NCBI RefSeq assembly: GCF_001442625.1
Contig: NZ_LMZQ01000003.1
Coordinates: 124,001-188,000, forward strand
DNA: 64,000 bases
From: Pedobacter ginsenosidimutans
Lineage (GTDB): Bacteria > Bacteroidota > Bacteroidia > Sphingobacteriales > Sphingobacteriaceae
Reading direction: 5' to 3'
The notes beneath the pieces are model-generated. The model made no database searches. It had not been told where the DNA came from and was given only the letters and a program-made list of their open reading frames with translations. Numbering within the stretch: the first letter of the stretch is position 1; every line of letters starts with the position of its first letter. A program made the translations under genes and the position numbers. This document shows, piece after piece, positions 16,410 to 24,292 of the stretch.

Positions 16410-17405
16410 TTATTTTTTAACTACCGGAGCAGGCATTTGAACTGGAGCTGCTGCAGCTGGTTTTCCTTTGATAATATCTTTGATTTCTAAATCGAAAGCA
16501 ATTGGACTGAAAGGCATGATGCCTACCTGAGGTGCACCTTGCTCGCCATAACCCAAGTTAGAAGGGATAATCACTTTAATTTTACCACCTTTACCAATTA
16601 ACTGTAAAGCTTCAGTAAATCCTGGGATTGTACCGCCAACTGGCATTTTTTGAGGACCGTAAGGTTTACCAGGTTTAAATTCGTTTTCTGCTTTAGCCAA
16701 TTTCTCATCACTTGTATCGAAGATTTTGTATTTACCATCTTTACCTTTTTTGGTTACTCTACCAGTATAATCAATTAATACGGTATCGCCTAAAGCTGGT
16801 TTTTCTGCACTACCTGGTTTTTCTATAATGTAGTGTAATCCACTTGCAGTAGTTTTGGTTTCTAATTTAGTATCATCTAAATACGCTTTAAGCTTAGCAG
16901 GTTCAGCAGCTTTCTTTTTTTCTGAAGTAGCTTTGTAATCGGCCTGGAAAAACTCCTGTGCCCTTTTGTTAAAAGTAGAATCAGCTTCGCCAGCTTTTTT
17001 CTTGAATACTTTTTCGATTTTTACTGTAAAAGTGATGTATTTATCATTTTTAAACTGCTCTGGCTTAGGTTGTTTACTATGAAGTGCCATAGTATCTAAG
17101 TTTACTTTAAAAGTAGCGCTATCGCCTTCTCCAAACAATGTTAAAACATCGTTCATATCACCAGCATACATTTTTTTCTGTGCAGGAAATACTGCAGGAG
17201 TTTCGCTATCGAAAGTGCTTGATAAAACTGAATCTTTATCGTTTTTCTGGATAAAATTCATTTTAACGATATCGCCTTCCTTGATTTTCTCGTTACCTGC
17301 CGAGTGGTGAATGGTATACAATAACCCACCGGCTCCCTTTTTCTCTTTGTTACATGCCGCTAAACCTAGGGTGGCTGCTGCTAGAATAATAATTCCCTTT
17401 TTCAT
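16410..17405 (-). CDS. FKBP-type peptidyl-prolyl isomerase lipoprotein (paralog)
   Basis: 331 residues, built like its neighbour at 15240-16208: a lipobox LAAC (Cys18), an N-terminal half that aligns by eye with the paralog (SEGKPKIQDGDYVKLN against SAGNEKIKEGDIVKMN), and a C-terminal FKBP domain with GDTVLIDYTGRV, VGGTIPGFTEALQLIGKGGK, IIPSNLGYGEQGA and FSPIAFDLEIKDI. It ends in a Pro/Ala/Gln-rich tail. The role is periplasmic protein folding. It starts 47 bases after the nrnA stop on the same strand, so it is probably in one operon with nrnA. The pair arose by tandem duplication. Confidence 0.88.
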   Translation of the reverse strand: MKKGIIILAAATLGLAACNKEKKGAGGLLYTIHHSAGNEKIKEGDIVKMNFIQKNDKDSVLSSTFDSETPAVFPAQKKMYAGDMNDVLTLFGEGDSATFKVNLDTMALHSKQPKPEQFKNDKYITFTVKIEKVFKKKAGEADSTFNKRAQEFFQADYKATSEKKKAAEPAKLKAYLDDTKLETKTTASGLHYIIEKPGSAEKPALGDTVLIDYTGRVTKKGKDGKYKIFDTSDEKLAKAENEFKPGKPYGPQKMPVGGTIPGFTEALQLIGKGGKIKVIIPSNLGYGEQGAPQVGIMPFSPIAFDLEIKDIIKGKPAAAAPVQMPAPVVKK

Positions 17406-17452
17406 TTATTTAATTTGACTTTTTTAAGTTTTTATTGTTTTATTTCTTGTAT

Positions 17453-18463
17453 TTAAGCAATCAGTTGTTCTTTATATTCTGCTAATATCGTTTTAAATTC
17501 GTTCACTACCTCTGCCAAAGGCTTTTCTGCTGCGCCACCTGCTGCATTTCTATGCCCGCCACCATTAAAATACTTTTTACAGATTTCGTTGGCCGGAAAA
17601 TCGCCTGTAGACCTAACAGATAATTTAACTTTATCTGGACGTTCAATAATTAACGCAGCTAAACGGATGCCATTAATCGATAAGGCATAGTTTACCACCC
17701 CCTCCGTATCACCGGTTGCGCTATGATATTGTGCCAGTTCTTCTTTTGTAACCGAAATAATGGCGGTATTGTATTCTCTTATAACTTCTAACTTGTTAGA
17801 CAGACAATAACCCAAAAAGCGCAAACGGTTTTCGCTCGCGTTATCGTATACCAGTTGATGGATTTTCCAATGCTCTGCACCAAGATCTATCAGATCAGCT
17901 GCAATACGGTATACATCGGCTGTAGCTGATGGAAAACGGAAAGATCCAGAATCTGTCATGATACCGGTGTACAAACAGGCTGCAACATCTTTATTGATGC
18001 CAGCTTTATCCTCCAATTGATTAACAATAAAATCGTAAACCAATTGCGCAGCAGCACAGGCGTTAATATCCCAGTGGCGGTAATCATCAAAATCTTCAGG
18101 TTCGAGGTGGTGATCGATCATGATTTTTTTTGCTCCAGCTGCTCTAACCAATTCGCCTAGTTCATTAATCCGGCTTAGGGTATTAAAATCAAGGCAAAAT
18201 ATGAGCGAAGCTTCATCCACTAACTTGGCCGCCTTTTCTTGCTCTTCTGTAAAAATAATTACATCGCCATTATTTGGCATCCAATGAAGAAAAGTAGGAT
18301 AATCTGTTGGTGTGATTACCTTAACATGATGGCCTTTTTGAATTAAATATCCATATAACCCCAGAGATGAACCCATCGCATCGCCATCGGGTTTGTGATG
18401 CGTAGTGATCACAATTCGTTGTGGCGTAGCCAATAATGTTTTTAATTCAGTTAGTGTAAGCAT
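17453..18463 (-). CDS. nrnA: DHH/DHHA1 phosphoesterase, NrnA-like (oligoribonuclease / pAp phosphatase)
   Basis: 336 residues from the start at 18463. The DHH domain (about 1-200) shows [33 protein letters not shown] and [13 protein letters not shown]. The DHHA1 domain (about 230-330) shows [13 protein letters not shown] and [12 protein letters not shown], the RNA-end binding motif. NrnA enzymes degrade 2-5 nucleotide RNAs and dephosphorylate 3'-phosphoadenosine 5'-phosphate. A longer frame from 18481 exists, but the promoter element at 18479-18486 overlaps that start, so MLTLTELK at 18463 is preferred. ndk is divergently transcribed. Confidence 0.9.
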   Translation of the reverse strand: MLTLTELKTLLATPQRIVITTHHKPDGDAMGSSLGLYGYLIQKGHHVKVITPTDYPTFLHWMPNNGDVIIFTEEQEKAAKLVDEASLIFCLDFNTLSRINELGELVRAAGAKKIMIDHHLEPEDFDDYRHWDINACAAAQLVYDFIVNQLEDKAGINKDVAACLYTGIMTDSGSFRFPSATADVYRIAADLIDLGAEHWKIHQLVYDNASENRLRFLGYCLSNKLEVIREYNTAIISVTKEELAQYHSATGDTEGVVNYALSINGIRLAALIIERPDKVKLSVRSTGDFPANEICKKYFNGGGHRNAAGGAAEKPLAEVVNEFKTILAEYKEQLIA

Positions 18464-18478
18464 ATATTTTTTGCGCTG

Positions 18479-18486
18479 CAAAGCTA
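18479..18486 (-). promoter_or_regulatory. -7 promoter element for nrnA
   Basis: Reads TAGCTTTG on the minus strand (TAnnTTTG), 15 bases before the ATG at 18463. It overlaps the alternative upstream start, which helps decide the true start. No -33 element is clear. Confidence 0.5.
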
Positions 18487-18648
18487 AGTAAATTTAGATT
18501 AGGATTAAAGGATTTTAGGATTAGTAGGATCATAGTTTTAAAAGAGATGGAGATTAACAGGATTATACAGCATAAAAAAAGCTCAGTTAGCCATTTTAAG
18601 CCTAATTATCCATTACTAACCTCGATTCGCGACCGAAAAACAATGTTT

Positions 18649-18680
18649 ATTGATTATTCATCAATTAAAACGTATTTTTG
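18649..18680 (+). promoter_or_regulatory. Promoter of ndk
   Basis: A TTG (18649-18651) and, 21 bases on, TATTTTTG (18673-18680) fit the Bacteroidota -33/-7 pattern. The ATG of ndk follows 25 bases after the -7 element. Confidence 0.7.
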
Positions 18681-18705
18681 CAAAAAATTTGATATCAAAA
18701 GCACA

Positions 18706-19125
18706 ATGAGCACTAACAGAACTTTTACCATGATCAAGCCTGATGCAGTAGCAAACGGCCATATCGGATCAATCATTAACGACATTACTAATGCTGGTTT
18801 CAAAATCATCGCATTAAAATATACTAAACTTACAGACGAAACTGCTGGTCAGTTCTATGCTGTTCACGCTGAGCGTCCTTTTTACAAAGATTTAGTAAGC
18901 TTTATGTCTTCAGGACCCATTGTTGCGGCTATTTTAGAAAAAGACAACGCAATTGAAGATTTCAGAAAATTGATTGGTGCTACTAACCCAGCTGAGGCTG
19001 CAGAAGGTACAATCCGTCAGAAATATGCAAAATCAATCGATGCTAATGCTGTTCACGGTTCAGATTCTGATGAGAATGCAGAAATTGAAGGCAACTTCTT
19101 CTTCAAAGCAGACGAACGTTTCTAG
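18706..19125 (+). CDS. ndk: Nucleoside diphosphate kinase
   Basis: 139 residues, the usual length. It transfers the gamma-phosphate from ATP to other nucleoside diphosphates through a phospho-histidine. The N-terminus [18 protein letters not shown], the middle [18 protein letters not shown], and the active-site His117 in [15 protein letters not shown] are all present. The frame stays open to 18547, but the promoter element at 18673-18680 and the family start (MSTNRTFTM) both point to the ATG at 18706. It is monocistronic, with a strong terminator 25 bases after the stop. Confidence 0.97.
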   Translation: MSTNRTFTMIKPDAVANGHIGSIINDITNAGFKIIALKYTKLTDETAGQFYAVHAERPFYKDLVSFMSSGPIVAAILEKDNAIEDFRKLIGATNPAEAAEGTIRQKYAKSIDANAVHGSDSDENAEIEGNFFFKADERF

Positions 19126-19149
19126 TTCGAAACACAAGAAATTTACAAT

Positions 19150-19177
19150 AAAACCCCGAACATTCGGGGTTTTATTG
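19150..19177 (+). terminator. Intrinsic terminator of ndk
   Basis: AAAACCCCGAA / TTCGGGGTTTT stem followed by a T-rich stretch. Confidence 0.92.
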
Positions 19178-19260
19178 TTTTATCTATTTTGTATCTTTCG
19201 GCCTTAAAATATAATCCACCATTTTAAACCTGTTGGAATTAATTACACATAAAATAATCA

Positions 19261-20034
19261 ATGAAGAGAATTTTTTTAGCGGTATGTCTATCCGGTATCG
19301 CTGCAGCATCTTATGCACAAACCAAAACAGCAGCAAAGAAACCTGTTGCCAAAAAACCAACTACAGCCGCAAGTAAAACATCAACCCTTACAGCGGGTTT
19401 AAAATCTACTTTAGATTCTACCAGTTATGCTTTCGGCACTTCTATCGGCGCGGGCCTAAAAACAACCGGCCTTTCTACCCTAAATTACGAAGTATTGTTA
19501 AAAGGCTTAAAAGATGCATTTACAGGTGGCAAGGTTATTTTAACTCAACAGCAGGCACAACAATGTATTAATGAGGCTTTAGCCAAGGCATCATCAGTAA
19601 AAAACAAAGCTGAAGAAGCAGCAAATAAAATTAAATATGCACCAATTATGAAAGAAGGACAAGATTTCTTAGAACAGAACAAAAAACGTGCAGGTGTACA
19701 AACAACTGCAAGCGGTTTACAATACGAAGTTTTAACTGCTGGTACTGGCGTTAAACCACTGGCTACCGATTCGGTACTGGTTCACTATAAAGGGACATTA
19801 TTGAACGGAAAGCAATTTGATAGCTCATACGACAGAGGTGAGCCGATCTCATTCCCTTTAAATCAGGTAATTAAAGGATGGACAGAGGGTGTACAGTTAA
19901 TGCCTGCTGGCTCTAAATACAAATTTTTTATTCCATATGATTTAGCTTACGGAGCACGTGGTGCAGGACAGGATATCCCTCCTTACAGCACTTTAATCTT
20001 CGAGGTTGAATTGTTAAAAGTGAACGGGAAATAA
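19261..20034 (+). CDS. Periplasmic FKBP-type peptidyl-prolyl isomerase (Mip/FkpA-like)
   Basis: 257 residues with a cleavable signal peptide (MKRIFLAVCLSGIAAASYAQ), then a Lys/Ala/Pro-rich linker (about 21-45), an FKBP_N-type helical dimerisation region (about 50-145, with YAFGTSIGAGLK) and a C-terminal FKBP domain (about 150-255: SVLVHYKGTLLNGKQFDSSY, VIKGWTEGVQLMPAGSKYKF, IPYDLAYGARG, TLIFEVELLKV). This is the arrangement of Mip/FkpA foldases, a different subfamily from the two lipoprotein FKBPs at 15.2-17.4 kb. A near-consensus TATCTTTC at 19192-19199 may be its -7 element. Confidence 0.9.
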   Translation: MKRIFLAVCLSGIAAASYAQTKTAAKKPVAKKPTTAASKTSTLTAGLKSTLDSTSYAFGTSIGAGLKTTGLSTLNYEVLLKGLKDAFTGGKVILTQQQAQQCINEALAKASSVKNKAEEAANKIKYAPIMKEGQDFLEQNKKRAGVQTTASGLQYEVLTAGTGVKPLATDSVLVHYKGTLLNGKQFDSSYDRGEPISFPLNQVIKGWTEGVQLMPAGSKYKFFIPYDLAYGARGAGQDIPPYSTLIFEVELLKVNGK

Positions 20035-20051
20035 AATTTATATTCGTGCAG

Positions 20052-20069
20052 TCGGATGTTACCATCCGA
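20052..20069. repeat. TTAC/GTAA tetraloop hairpin 1
   Basis: TCGGATG-TTAC-CATCCGA, a perfect 7-bp stem. On the minus strand the loop reads GTAA. Confidence 0.75.
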
Positions 20070-20111
20070 ATGTTAATGAAATTAAATGACGATTTTTTAA
20101 AGATAAATGTG

Positions 20112-20144
20112 CAGCCAGATGTTACCATCCGGCTGTTTTTTTTT
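20112..20144 (+). terminator. TTAC hairpin 2, followed by a T run (probable terminator)
   Basis: CAGCCAGATG-TTAC-CATCCGGCTG is a 10-bp stem with one mismatch, followed by nine T residues. It is the second member of the hairpin set and may end the FKBP transcript that stops at 20034. Confidence 0.7.
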
Positions 20145-20190
20145 GAACAGACATTGAAATAGTTCCTTCAAAAAGCATGTTGAATACCAT

Positions 20191-20210
20191 GTCAGATGGT
20201 AACATCTGAC
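20191..20210. repeat. TTAC/GTAA tetraloop hairpin 3
   Basis: GTCAGATG-GTAA-CATCTGAC, a perfect 8-bp stem with a GTAA loop on the plus strand. Confidence 0.75.
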
Positions 20211-20241
20211 ACCACACAAAAGTAAATTTGGCTATTGTGAA

Positions 20242-20255
20242 AGATGGTAACATCT
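20242..20255. repeat. TTAC/GTAA tetraloop hairpin 4
   Basis: AGATG-GTAA-CATCT, a perfect 5-bp stem with the same loop and orientation as hairpin 3. Confidence 0.65.
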
Positions 20256-20340
20256 AACGCCTCGACCAGGACGATTCCAGGCAAATAAGTCATTTACAAA
20301 AACTTTCTTCAGTATTCAATGTTAGCTATTACAAATTAAC

Positions 20341-20520
20341 ATGAATATGAAAAGAGCATTCCCTTTAGTACTGATTGCATTTTTATGCACTACCTTAAGC
20401 AGTTGTGAACTAGTAGAAGGTATATTTAAAGCCGGCGTTTGGGTGGGCGTAATTGTAGTTGTAGTAGTGGTTGCACTGCTGATCTGGATTTTATCGAAGA
20501 TATTTGGCGGAAGGGGCTAA
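20341..20520 (+). CDS. Small membrane lipoprotein, 59 residues
   Basis: A short frame beginning ATGAATATGAAAAGAGC. The product has a lipoprotein signal peptide with lipobox LSSC (Cys21), then ELVEGIFKAGVWVG, a strongly hydrophobic run of valine, isoleucine and leucine (about 34-50), and a basic glycine-rich end (KIFGGRG). Small proteins of this layout are common in Bacteroidota and have no established function; some are mislabelled by similarity in databases. The intact frame, signal peptide and hydrophobic segment all support a real gene. Confidence 0.65.
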   Translation: MNMKRAFPLVLIAFLCTTLSSCELVEGIFKAGVWVGVIVVVVVVALLIWILSKIFGGRG

Positions 20521-20839
20521 TTTTTCAACCTGTCACGTTGTCTAAAGTACTCCTACAGAGAGCCTCCCGATGAATCGGGACAGGTTGTCGAAACGTTTGA
20601 AACTAAATTTAAACGGGGCCTTTGACAAGCTCTCATTGACAGGTTTTTAATGGCGTGATCGTCTTTCCCGCTCAGGCGGGAATCTTAAAGCACTTGCATT
20701 ACGATTCCCAATCAAGTGGGAATGACGCCCCCTCACAGCCTATCGCTGCAATAAAAATACGTTGTCATGTATAGTTATTTTTATAAAAAAATATCCCTCA
20801 GGATGACAATTTTATATTAATTCTACAGCTTCTTTATAC
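20521..20839. other. Intergenic repeat cluster
   Basis: A 319-base gap that holds a TCCCGAT-GA-ATCGGGA palindrome near 20567, inverted GACAGG blocks, and the second copy of the type 1 REP-like element (20660-20727). No gene was seen. Confidence 0.6.
20660..20727. repeat. REP-like palindromic repeat, type 1, second copy
   Basis: CGTCTTTCCCGCTCAGGCGG to GGGAATGACG, 68 bases, closely matching 664-733. Confidence 0.75.
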
Positions 20840-21130
20840 CTATAAAAAGATCATATCGGTAATTACCACACTACCGGCGTGTTCATTCAGTTTTTGGATA
20901 ATGCCCTGGCGTACCATAACCAGTTCATTTTTGATTACCGAAGATTCGATGCGCAAAAACAGTTTTTTATCGTGGATATAGATCTGCTTTGTCCTGTTGG
21001 CTATGGCGGTACCCATAATCTCCGGCCAGATGGACAAGATTGAAGTTTCGTCGAATTTACGACGCAAACGGTATACATCCAGCATTTTGCTGATGGCATC
21101 CTTTACTGTAACATCATTAGGTTTACGCAT
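20840..21130 (-). CDS. DUF721 domain protein (DciA-like)
   Basis: 96 residues covering the DUF721 domain. It begins MRKPNDVTVKDAISKMLDVY, with the conserved SILSIWPEIMGTAIANRTKQ, then IYIHDKKLFLRIESSVIKNEL, and a C-terminal strand. DUF721 proteins include DciA, which loads the replicative helicase in many bacteria lacking DnaC. Whether this short Bacteroidota form has that role is an inference. Its start overlaps the recF stop by 8 bases, so it is translationally coupled to a replication and repair gene. Confidence 0.85.
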   Translation of the reverse strand: MRKPNDVTVKDAISKMLDVYRLRRKFDETSILSIWPEIMGTAIANRTKQIYIHDKKLFLRIESSVIKNELVMVRQGIIQKLNEHAGSVVITDMIFL

Positions 21131-22226
21131 TTTGTATAGTTCCGTTATCTACTTCGAACAAAGTTACATCAACTTCTATTTTTTCAAAAATTGATTTTAC
21201 TCTTTCTCTTCCTGTATCTGTAATAAATATCTGTCCAAAATCATGGTGGGAAACCATTTGCATTAATTTTTGAACGCGGTTATCATCCAGCTTATCAAAA
21301 ATATCATCCAGCAAAAGCAAAGGTTTGAATCCCTTGTTTTTAGCGAGATAAGCGTATTGGGCAATTTTTAGGGCTATTAAAAAAGATTTCTGCTGACCTT
21401 GGGAGCCAAACTTCTTTAAAGGCATTCCACTGATCACAAAAGCCAGTTCATCTTTATGAATACCAGTTGTGGTACGCTCCAGCACACGGTCTTTCTCTAC
21501 CGATTTCTTTAACAGCTCTTCGAAAGTAGCCTCATTCAATTGCGATTGATAATTCAGCTCTACAATTTCCCTGTTTTCGGTAAGATAGGTATAATATTGA
21601 TTAAACAGCGGAATAAACTCATCCATAAACGCCTTACGGATAGTGAATATTTTATTTCCGGCCATAATCAATTGCTCATCCAAAATTTCGAGCAGCGTAG
21701 GGTCATACTTTCTGGTAATGGCGATCTGCTTTAGCAAAGCATTACGGTTTAACAGAATGCGGTTATAGGTAATCAGCTGATCCAGATAATGTGCGTCTGT
21801 TTGCGAAATAACATTATCTATAAACTTTCTCCGCTCCTCACTACCTTCCATAATCAGGTTTACATCATAAGGCGAAACCATCACTACAGGAAAAAGACCA
21901 ACATGATCAGCCAATTTCTCGTATTCTTTTTTATTGCGTTTGAACTGTTTTTTTTGGTTGCGTTTTACCCCGCAGGAAATTTTTTCGTTTTTTTCGTTAC
22001 GATCAAAATCGCCCTGGATCATAAAGACCTCTTCATTGGTTTTGATCTGCTGGCTATCGATGGGATTAAAGTAACTTTTACATAGACAGAGGTAGTGAAT
22101 AGCATCGAGCATGTTCGTTTTACCAGAGCCATTATTACCCGTAAAAACGTTTACCGTTTCCGAGAAATGGAGATCTGCATCGGTATAGTTCTTGAAATTT
22201 AGAAGGGTAATATTTTTTAACCACAT
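21123..22226 (-). CDS. recF: DNA replication and repair protein RecF
   Basis: A 367-residue SMC-like ATPase that helps load RecA at single-strand gaps with RecO and RecR. It has Walker A GNNGSGKTNMLDA (about 30-42), the ABC signature region FGSQGQQKSFLIALK (about 275), and Walker B LLLLDDIFDKLDDNR (about 305). The N-terminus MWLKNITLLNFKNY is typical. It is followed by an overlapping DUF721 gene; the two probably form an operon. A possible -7 element lies only 11 bases before the start. Confidence 0.96.
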   Translation of the reverse strand: MWLKNITLLNFKNYTDADLHFSETVNVFTGNNGSGKTNMLDAIHYLCLCKSYFNPIDSQQIKTNEEVFMIQGDFDRNEKNEKISCGVKRNQKKQFKRNKKEYEKLADHVGLFPVVMVSPYDVNLIMEGSEERRKFIDNVISQTDAHYLDQLITYNRILLNRNALLKQIAITRKYDPTLLEILDEQLIMAGNKIFTIRKAFMDEFIPLFNQYYTYLTENREIVELNYQSQLNEATFEELLKKSVEKDRVLERTTTGIHKDELAFVISGMPLKKFGSQGQQKSFLIALKIAQYAYLAKNKGFKPLLLLDDIFDKLDDNRVQKLMQMVSHHDFGQIFITDTGRERVKSIFEKIEVDVTLFEVDNGTIQNA

Positions 22227-22236
22227 AAATATGTCA

Positions 22237-22244
22237 CAAATTTA
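22237..22244 (-). promoter_or_regulatory. Possible -7 promoter element for recF
   Basis: TAAATTTG on the minus strand (TAnnTTTG), 10 bases before the ATG. Use of this element would leave a leader of only a few bases. Confidence 0.4.
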
Positions 22245-22331
22245 CCGTTTTTTAGCCTCTTAACATCCATTGTTTAAAATAAACGTTAATAACACTTAAA
22301 AAAATTGTACTTTCATAGCAAGGAAAATTAG

Positions 22332-22739
22332 ATGGTTGCACAAAAAATGTTAGAAGGGAATGTTCTATGGTCTTACGATCATGAACTGACCAATGAGAAA
22401 AGTTCGGGCTGGATAAAAAAAATCGCAGGCTTATTTTCGTTTTTAAAGCCAATTCACAATCACGAAGGCAATATCTTATTGGCCTCGAATGGTCTTTTTA
22501 TTACCGGAGATGAACATTTGGAACTTCCATTATCGCATATAGAAGAAGTTTACATGGGCTTCGACGATTTATTCCCAGCTTCATCGGCAAAAAACTTCGG
22601 CGCATTCTGGCAGCCCATCAGAATTAGATCTACGGTGAGCCGCTCCGAAAGCCAAACGGTATACCTGGTGATTAACCACACTGGTATTTTTAGCGACAAC
22701 CAAACCTGGTTTAACACACTGATTAGCTTGTTACGCTAA
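22332..22739 (+). CDS. Conserved protein of unknown function
   Basis: 135 residues, no signal peptide, no membrane segment. It has alternating beta-strand-like segments (EGNVLWSYDHEL, EGNILLASNGLFITG, LELPLSHIEEVYMGFDDLF, IRIRSTVSRSESQTVYLVIN) and ends in an amphipathic helix (TWFNTLISLLR). The pattern suggests a small PH-like or beta-sandwich domain, but no family was recognised. It lies between divergent recF and the co-oriented TPR protein. The start ATG and even codon use support a real gene. Confidence 0.65.
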   Translation: MVAQKMLEGNVLWSYDHELTNEKSSGWIKKIAGLFSFLKPIHNHEGNILLASNGLFITGDEHLELPLSHIEEVYMGFDDLFPASSAKNFGAFWQPIRIRSTVSRSESQTVYLVINHTGIFSDNQTWFNTLISLLR

Positions 22740-22808
22740 TTATCATAACGATTTTACAATCTGCACGCCTAAATAACTAATGTTTAATCAAATACTTCAA
22801 AATAAAGA

Positions 22809-22838
22809 TTGATACTTTGATTGAAAAATGTATTTTTG
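22809..22838 (+). promoter_or_regulatory. Promoter of the TPR protein gene
   Basis: TTG at 22809-22811 and TATTTTTG at 22831-22838 with a 19-base spacer match the Bacteroidota -33/-7 pattern. The ATG follows 24 bases later. Confidence 0.7.
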
Positions 22839-22862
22839 CAATCTTAAATTTTTTAAACAAAC

Positions 22863-23528
22863 ATGTCTACAACAGATAACCAGACAATTCAACCAACTAA
22901 AAAAGGTTCATTTTTACAAGAGAATAATAAGAGCTTACTGTTTATTGCAGGTGCTGTAGTTTTATTAGTTTTAATATATCTTTGGTATCAAGGCGTGTAT
23001 TTAAAAGGTCGTGCTGAAGAAGCCGCTAGCAAAATGTACAAAGCAGAACAATTTGTTGGTGTAGATTCATTATCGAACAGAGCTGTTAAAGGTGAAGGTG
23101 GTTACCCGGGCTTAGAGCAGATTGCTAAAGAATACGATAACACAAAATCGGCAAACTTAGCTAACCTTTACTTGGGTGGTATTTACTTACGTAAAGGCGA
23201 ATATAAACAAGCGATAGAGGCATTAAGCAAATATAGCGCTACTGGTAGCCCAGTTGCGGATCCATTGGCTTTAGGTTTACTAGGCGATGCTTACAGCGAA
23301 TTAAAAGACTTTAAACAAGCGGCTACTTACTATAAAAAAGCGGCAGATAAAGCAAGTAAATTTACCTCACCAATGTTTTTAAAGAAATTAGGATTGGTTA
23401 ACGAAAGCCAAAATGATTTTAAAGGTGCTGTTGATGCTTATACTAAAGTAAAAACACAATACCCTGAGAGTGCAGAAGCGCAATTAATTGATGCTTACAT
23501 TGCAAGAGCTCAAGAAAAAGTTAAATAA
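22863..23528 (+). CDS. Membrane-anchored tetratricopeptide repeat protein
   Basis: 221 residues: a polar N-terminus, one membrane helix (about 24-44, SLLFIAGAVVLLVLIYLWYQ), then a periplasmic part with TPR-like repeats (about 95-215), for example LANLYLGGIYLRKGEYKQAI, ALGLLGDAYSELKDFKQAA and KKLGLVNESQNDFKGAVDAY. The layout resembles YfgM-type ancillary proteins that assist protein export, but that role is only a guess. It has its own promoter and terminator, so it is monocistronic. Confidence 0.82.
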   Translation: MSTTDNQTIQPTKKGSFLQENNKSLLFIAGAVVLLVLIYLWYQGVYLKGRAEEAASKMYKAEQFVGVDSLSNRAVKGEGGYPGLEQIAKEYDNTKSANLANLYLGGIYLRKGEYKQAIEALSKYSATGSPVADPLALGLLGDAYSELKDFKQAATYYKKAADKASKFTSPMFLKKLGLVNESQNDFKGAVDAYTKVKTQYPESAEAQLIDAYIARAQEKVK

Positions 23529-23550
23529 TCATTAACTAAACATATTTATG

Positions 23551-23579
23551 AAAAGATCATCGAAAGATGATCTTTTTTT
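23551..23579 (+). terminator. Intrinsic terminator of the TPR gene
   Basis: AAAAGATCATC-GAAA-GATGATCTTTT stem, with a stable GAAA tetraloop and a T run, 22 bases after the stop codon. Confidence 0.92.
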
Positions 23580-23593
23580 GTTTAGTATCTTTT

Positions 23594-23674
23594 CGTCATC
23601 TCGACTGAAGCGCAGCGCAACGGAGAGATCTATGAAGAGCAGTCGCTAGATTCCTCCACTACGGCCGTATGACG
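23594..23674. repeat. REP-like repeat, type CGTCATCTCGACTGAAGCG
   Basis: An 81-base element starting CGTCATCTCGACTGAAGCGC and ending CGTATGACG. Related full or half copies lie at 33554-33636, 35295-35333 and 47187-47237. Confidence 0.7.
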
Positions 23675-23807
23675 ACCAATCTAATATCTTAACTCACCAA
23701 ATAGAATAAAAGACTTGTTGATTTTCTTTTTTGGAAATCAGGGACAGCTATTTTTCGGATGAGACAGCCCCGCTTTACACTTTACTCCGTTGCACTTCGT
23801 GTTCGCT

Positions 23808-23880
23808 GCAATCGGGTTTAGGTGGCGCGGCCAGCAGTACTATTTCAAGTTGCATGGTGCAGAAAAAGGAAGCCGGCCCT
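23808..23880 (+). repeat. Dispersed repeat, long family, copy C (partial)
   Basis: GCTGCAATCGGGTTTAGGTG, then GCGCGGCCAGCAGTACTATT and TTGCATGGTGCAGAA. It matches the middle of the copy at 46805-47008. Confidence 0.65.
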
Positions 23881-23989
23881 ACATGATTCGCCGGATCAGA
23901 GAGTCTGTGAGCACACAGACCATGACTCGAAAAGAAATCTATATAAAATATGCTATTCAACCTCTAATAGAAGCAAAGACCTTGCCCTT

Positions 23990-24106
23990 TAAACCTGATT
24001 GAAATGGAAAGCCCGGAACCCGATCCTTTATCGGGTGAGGACTTGCAATGAAAAGCAGGACGAACAATAAAAAGAGCCTCTGCAATTGCTTTCCAAATTA
24101 TCCTTT
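23990..24106 (-). repeat. Dispersed repeat, long family, copy D (degenerate)
   Basis: Ends CTCTGCAATTGCTTTCCAAA and carries GAAAAGCAGGACGAACAATA, which pairs with a segment in copy E (34848-35020). Confidence 0.6.
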
Positions 24107-24230
24107 CTTCCGCTACACCCTCGTAGACAAATTCCATTAGTATCATTGAAGTGCAACGGAACCTTGCCATTTATTACCACATAAGGCAATGAGGAACATA
24201 TAAGGTTAAATTTGTTTTATCTCTCTAGGG

Positions 24231-24274
24231 GATTCCTTCGTCATAAAAGATCCTTCGCTGCACTCAGGATGACA
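24231..24274. repeat. REP-like half palindrome
   Basis: GATTCCTTCGTCATAAAAGA then TCCTTCGCTGCACTCAGGAT and GACAG. The ends resemble the CTTCGCTGCGCTCAGGATGAC arm of Bacteroidota REP elements. It lies directly downstream of pth. Confidence 0.55.
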
Positions 24275-24292
24275 GCATGGACAGCTAACCAA

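Larger units (their letters stand above)
20035..20340. other. Intergenic region with four tetraloop hairpins
   Basis: This gap of just over 300 bases is mostly taken up by four short hairpins sharing the core GATG-TTAC-CATC or its complement. No open frame or promoter was recognised before the small lipoprotein gene at 20341. Confidence 0.6.
23580..24292. other. Long intergenic region filled with repeats
   Basis: More than 700 bases without a convincing gene. It has a REP-like palindrome (23594-23674), two pieces of the long dispersed repeat family (23808-23880 plus, 23990-24106 minus) and a half palindrome (24231-24274). A 70-codon plus-strand frame (23790-24002) lies inside the repeat and is not counted as a gene. 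Confidence 0.65.

Noticed and set aside
18547-18705. N-terminal extension of Ndk by 53 residues
   Set aside because: It would run across the -7 promoter element at 18673-18680, and the family start is at 18706.
20035-20260. CRISPR-like array
   Set aside because: The four short palindromes differ in length and orientation and lack regular spacers; no cas gene is nearby.
23790-24002. 70-codon plus-strand open frame
   Set aside because: It coincides with pieces of the long dispersed repeat family and is not kept in the other copies.
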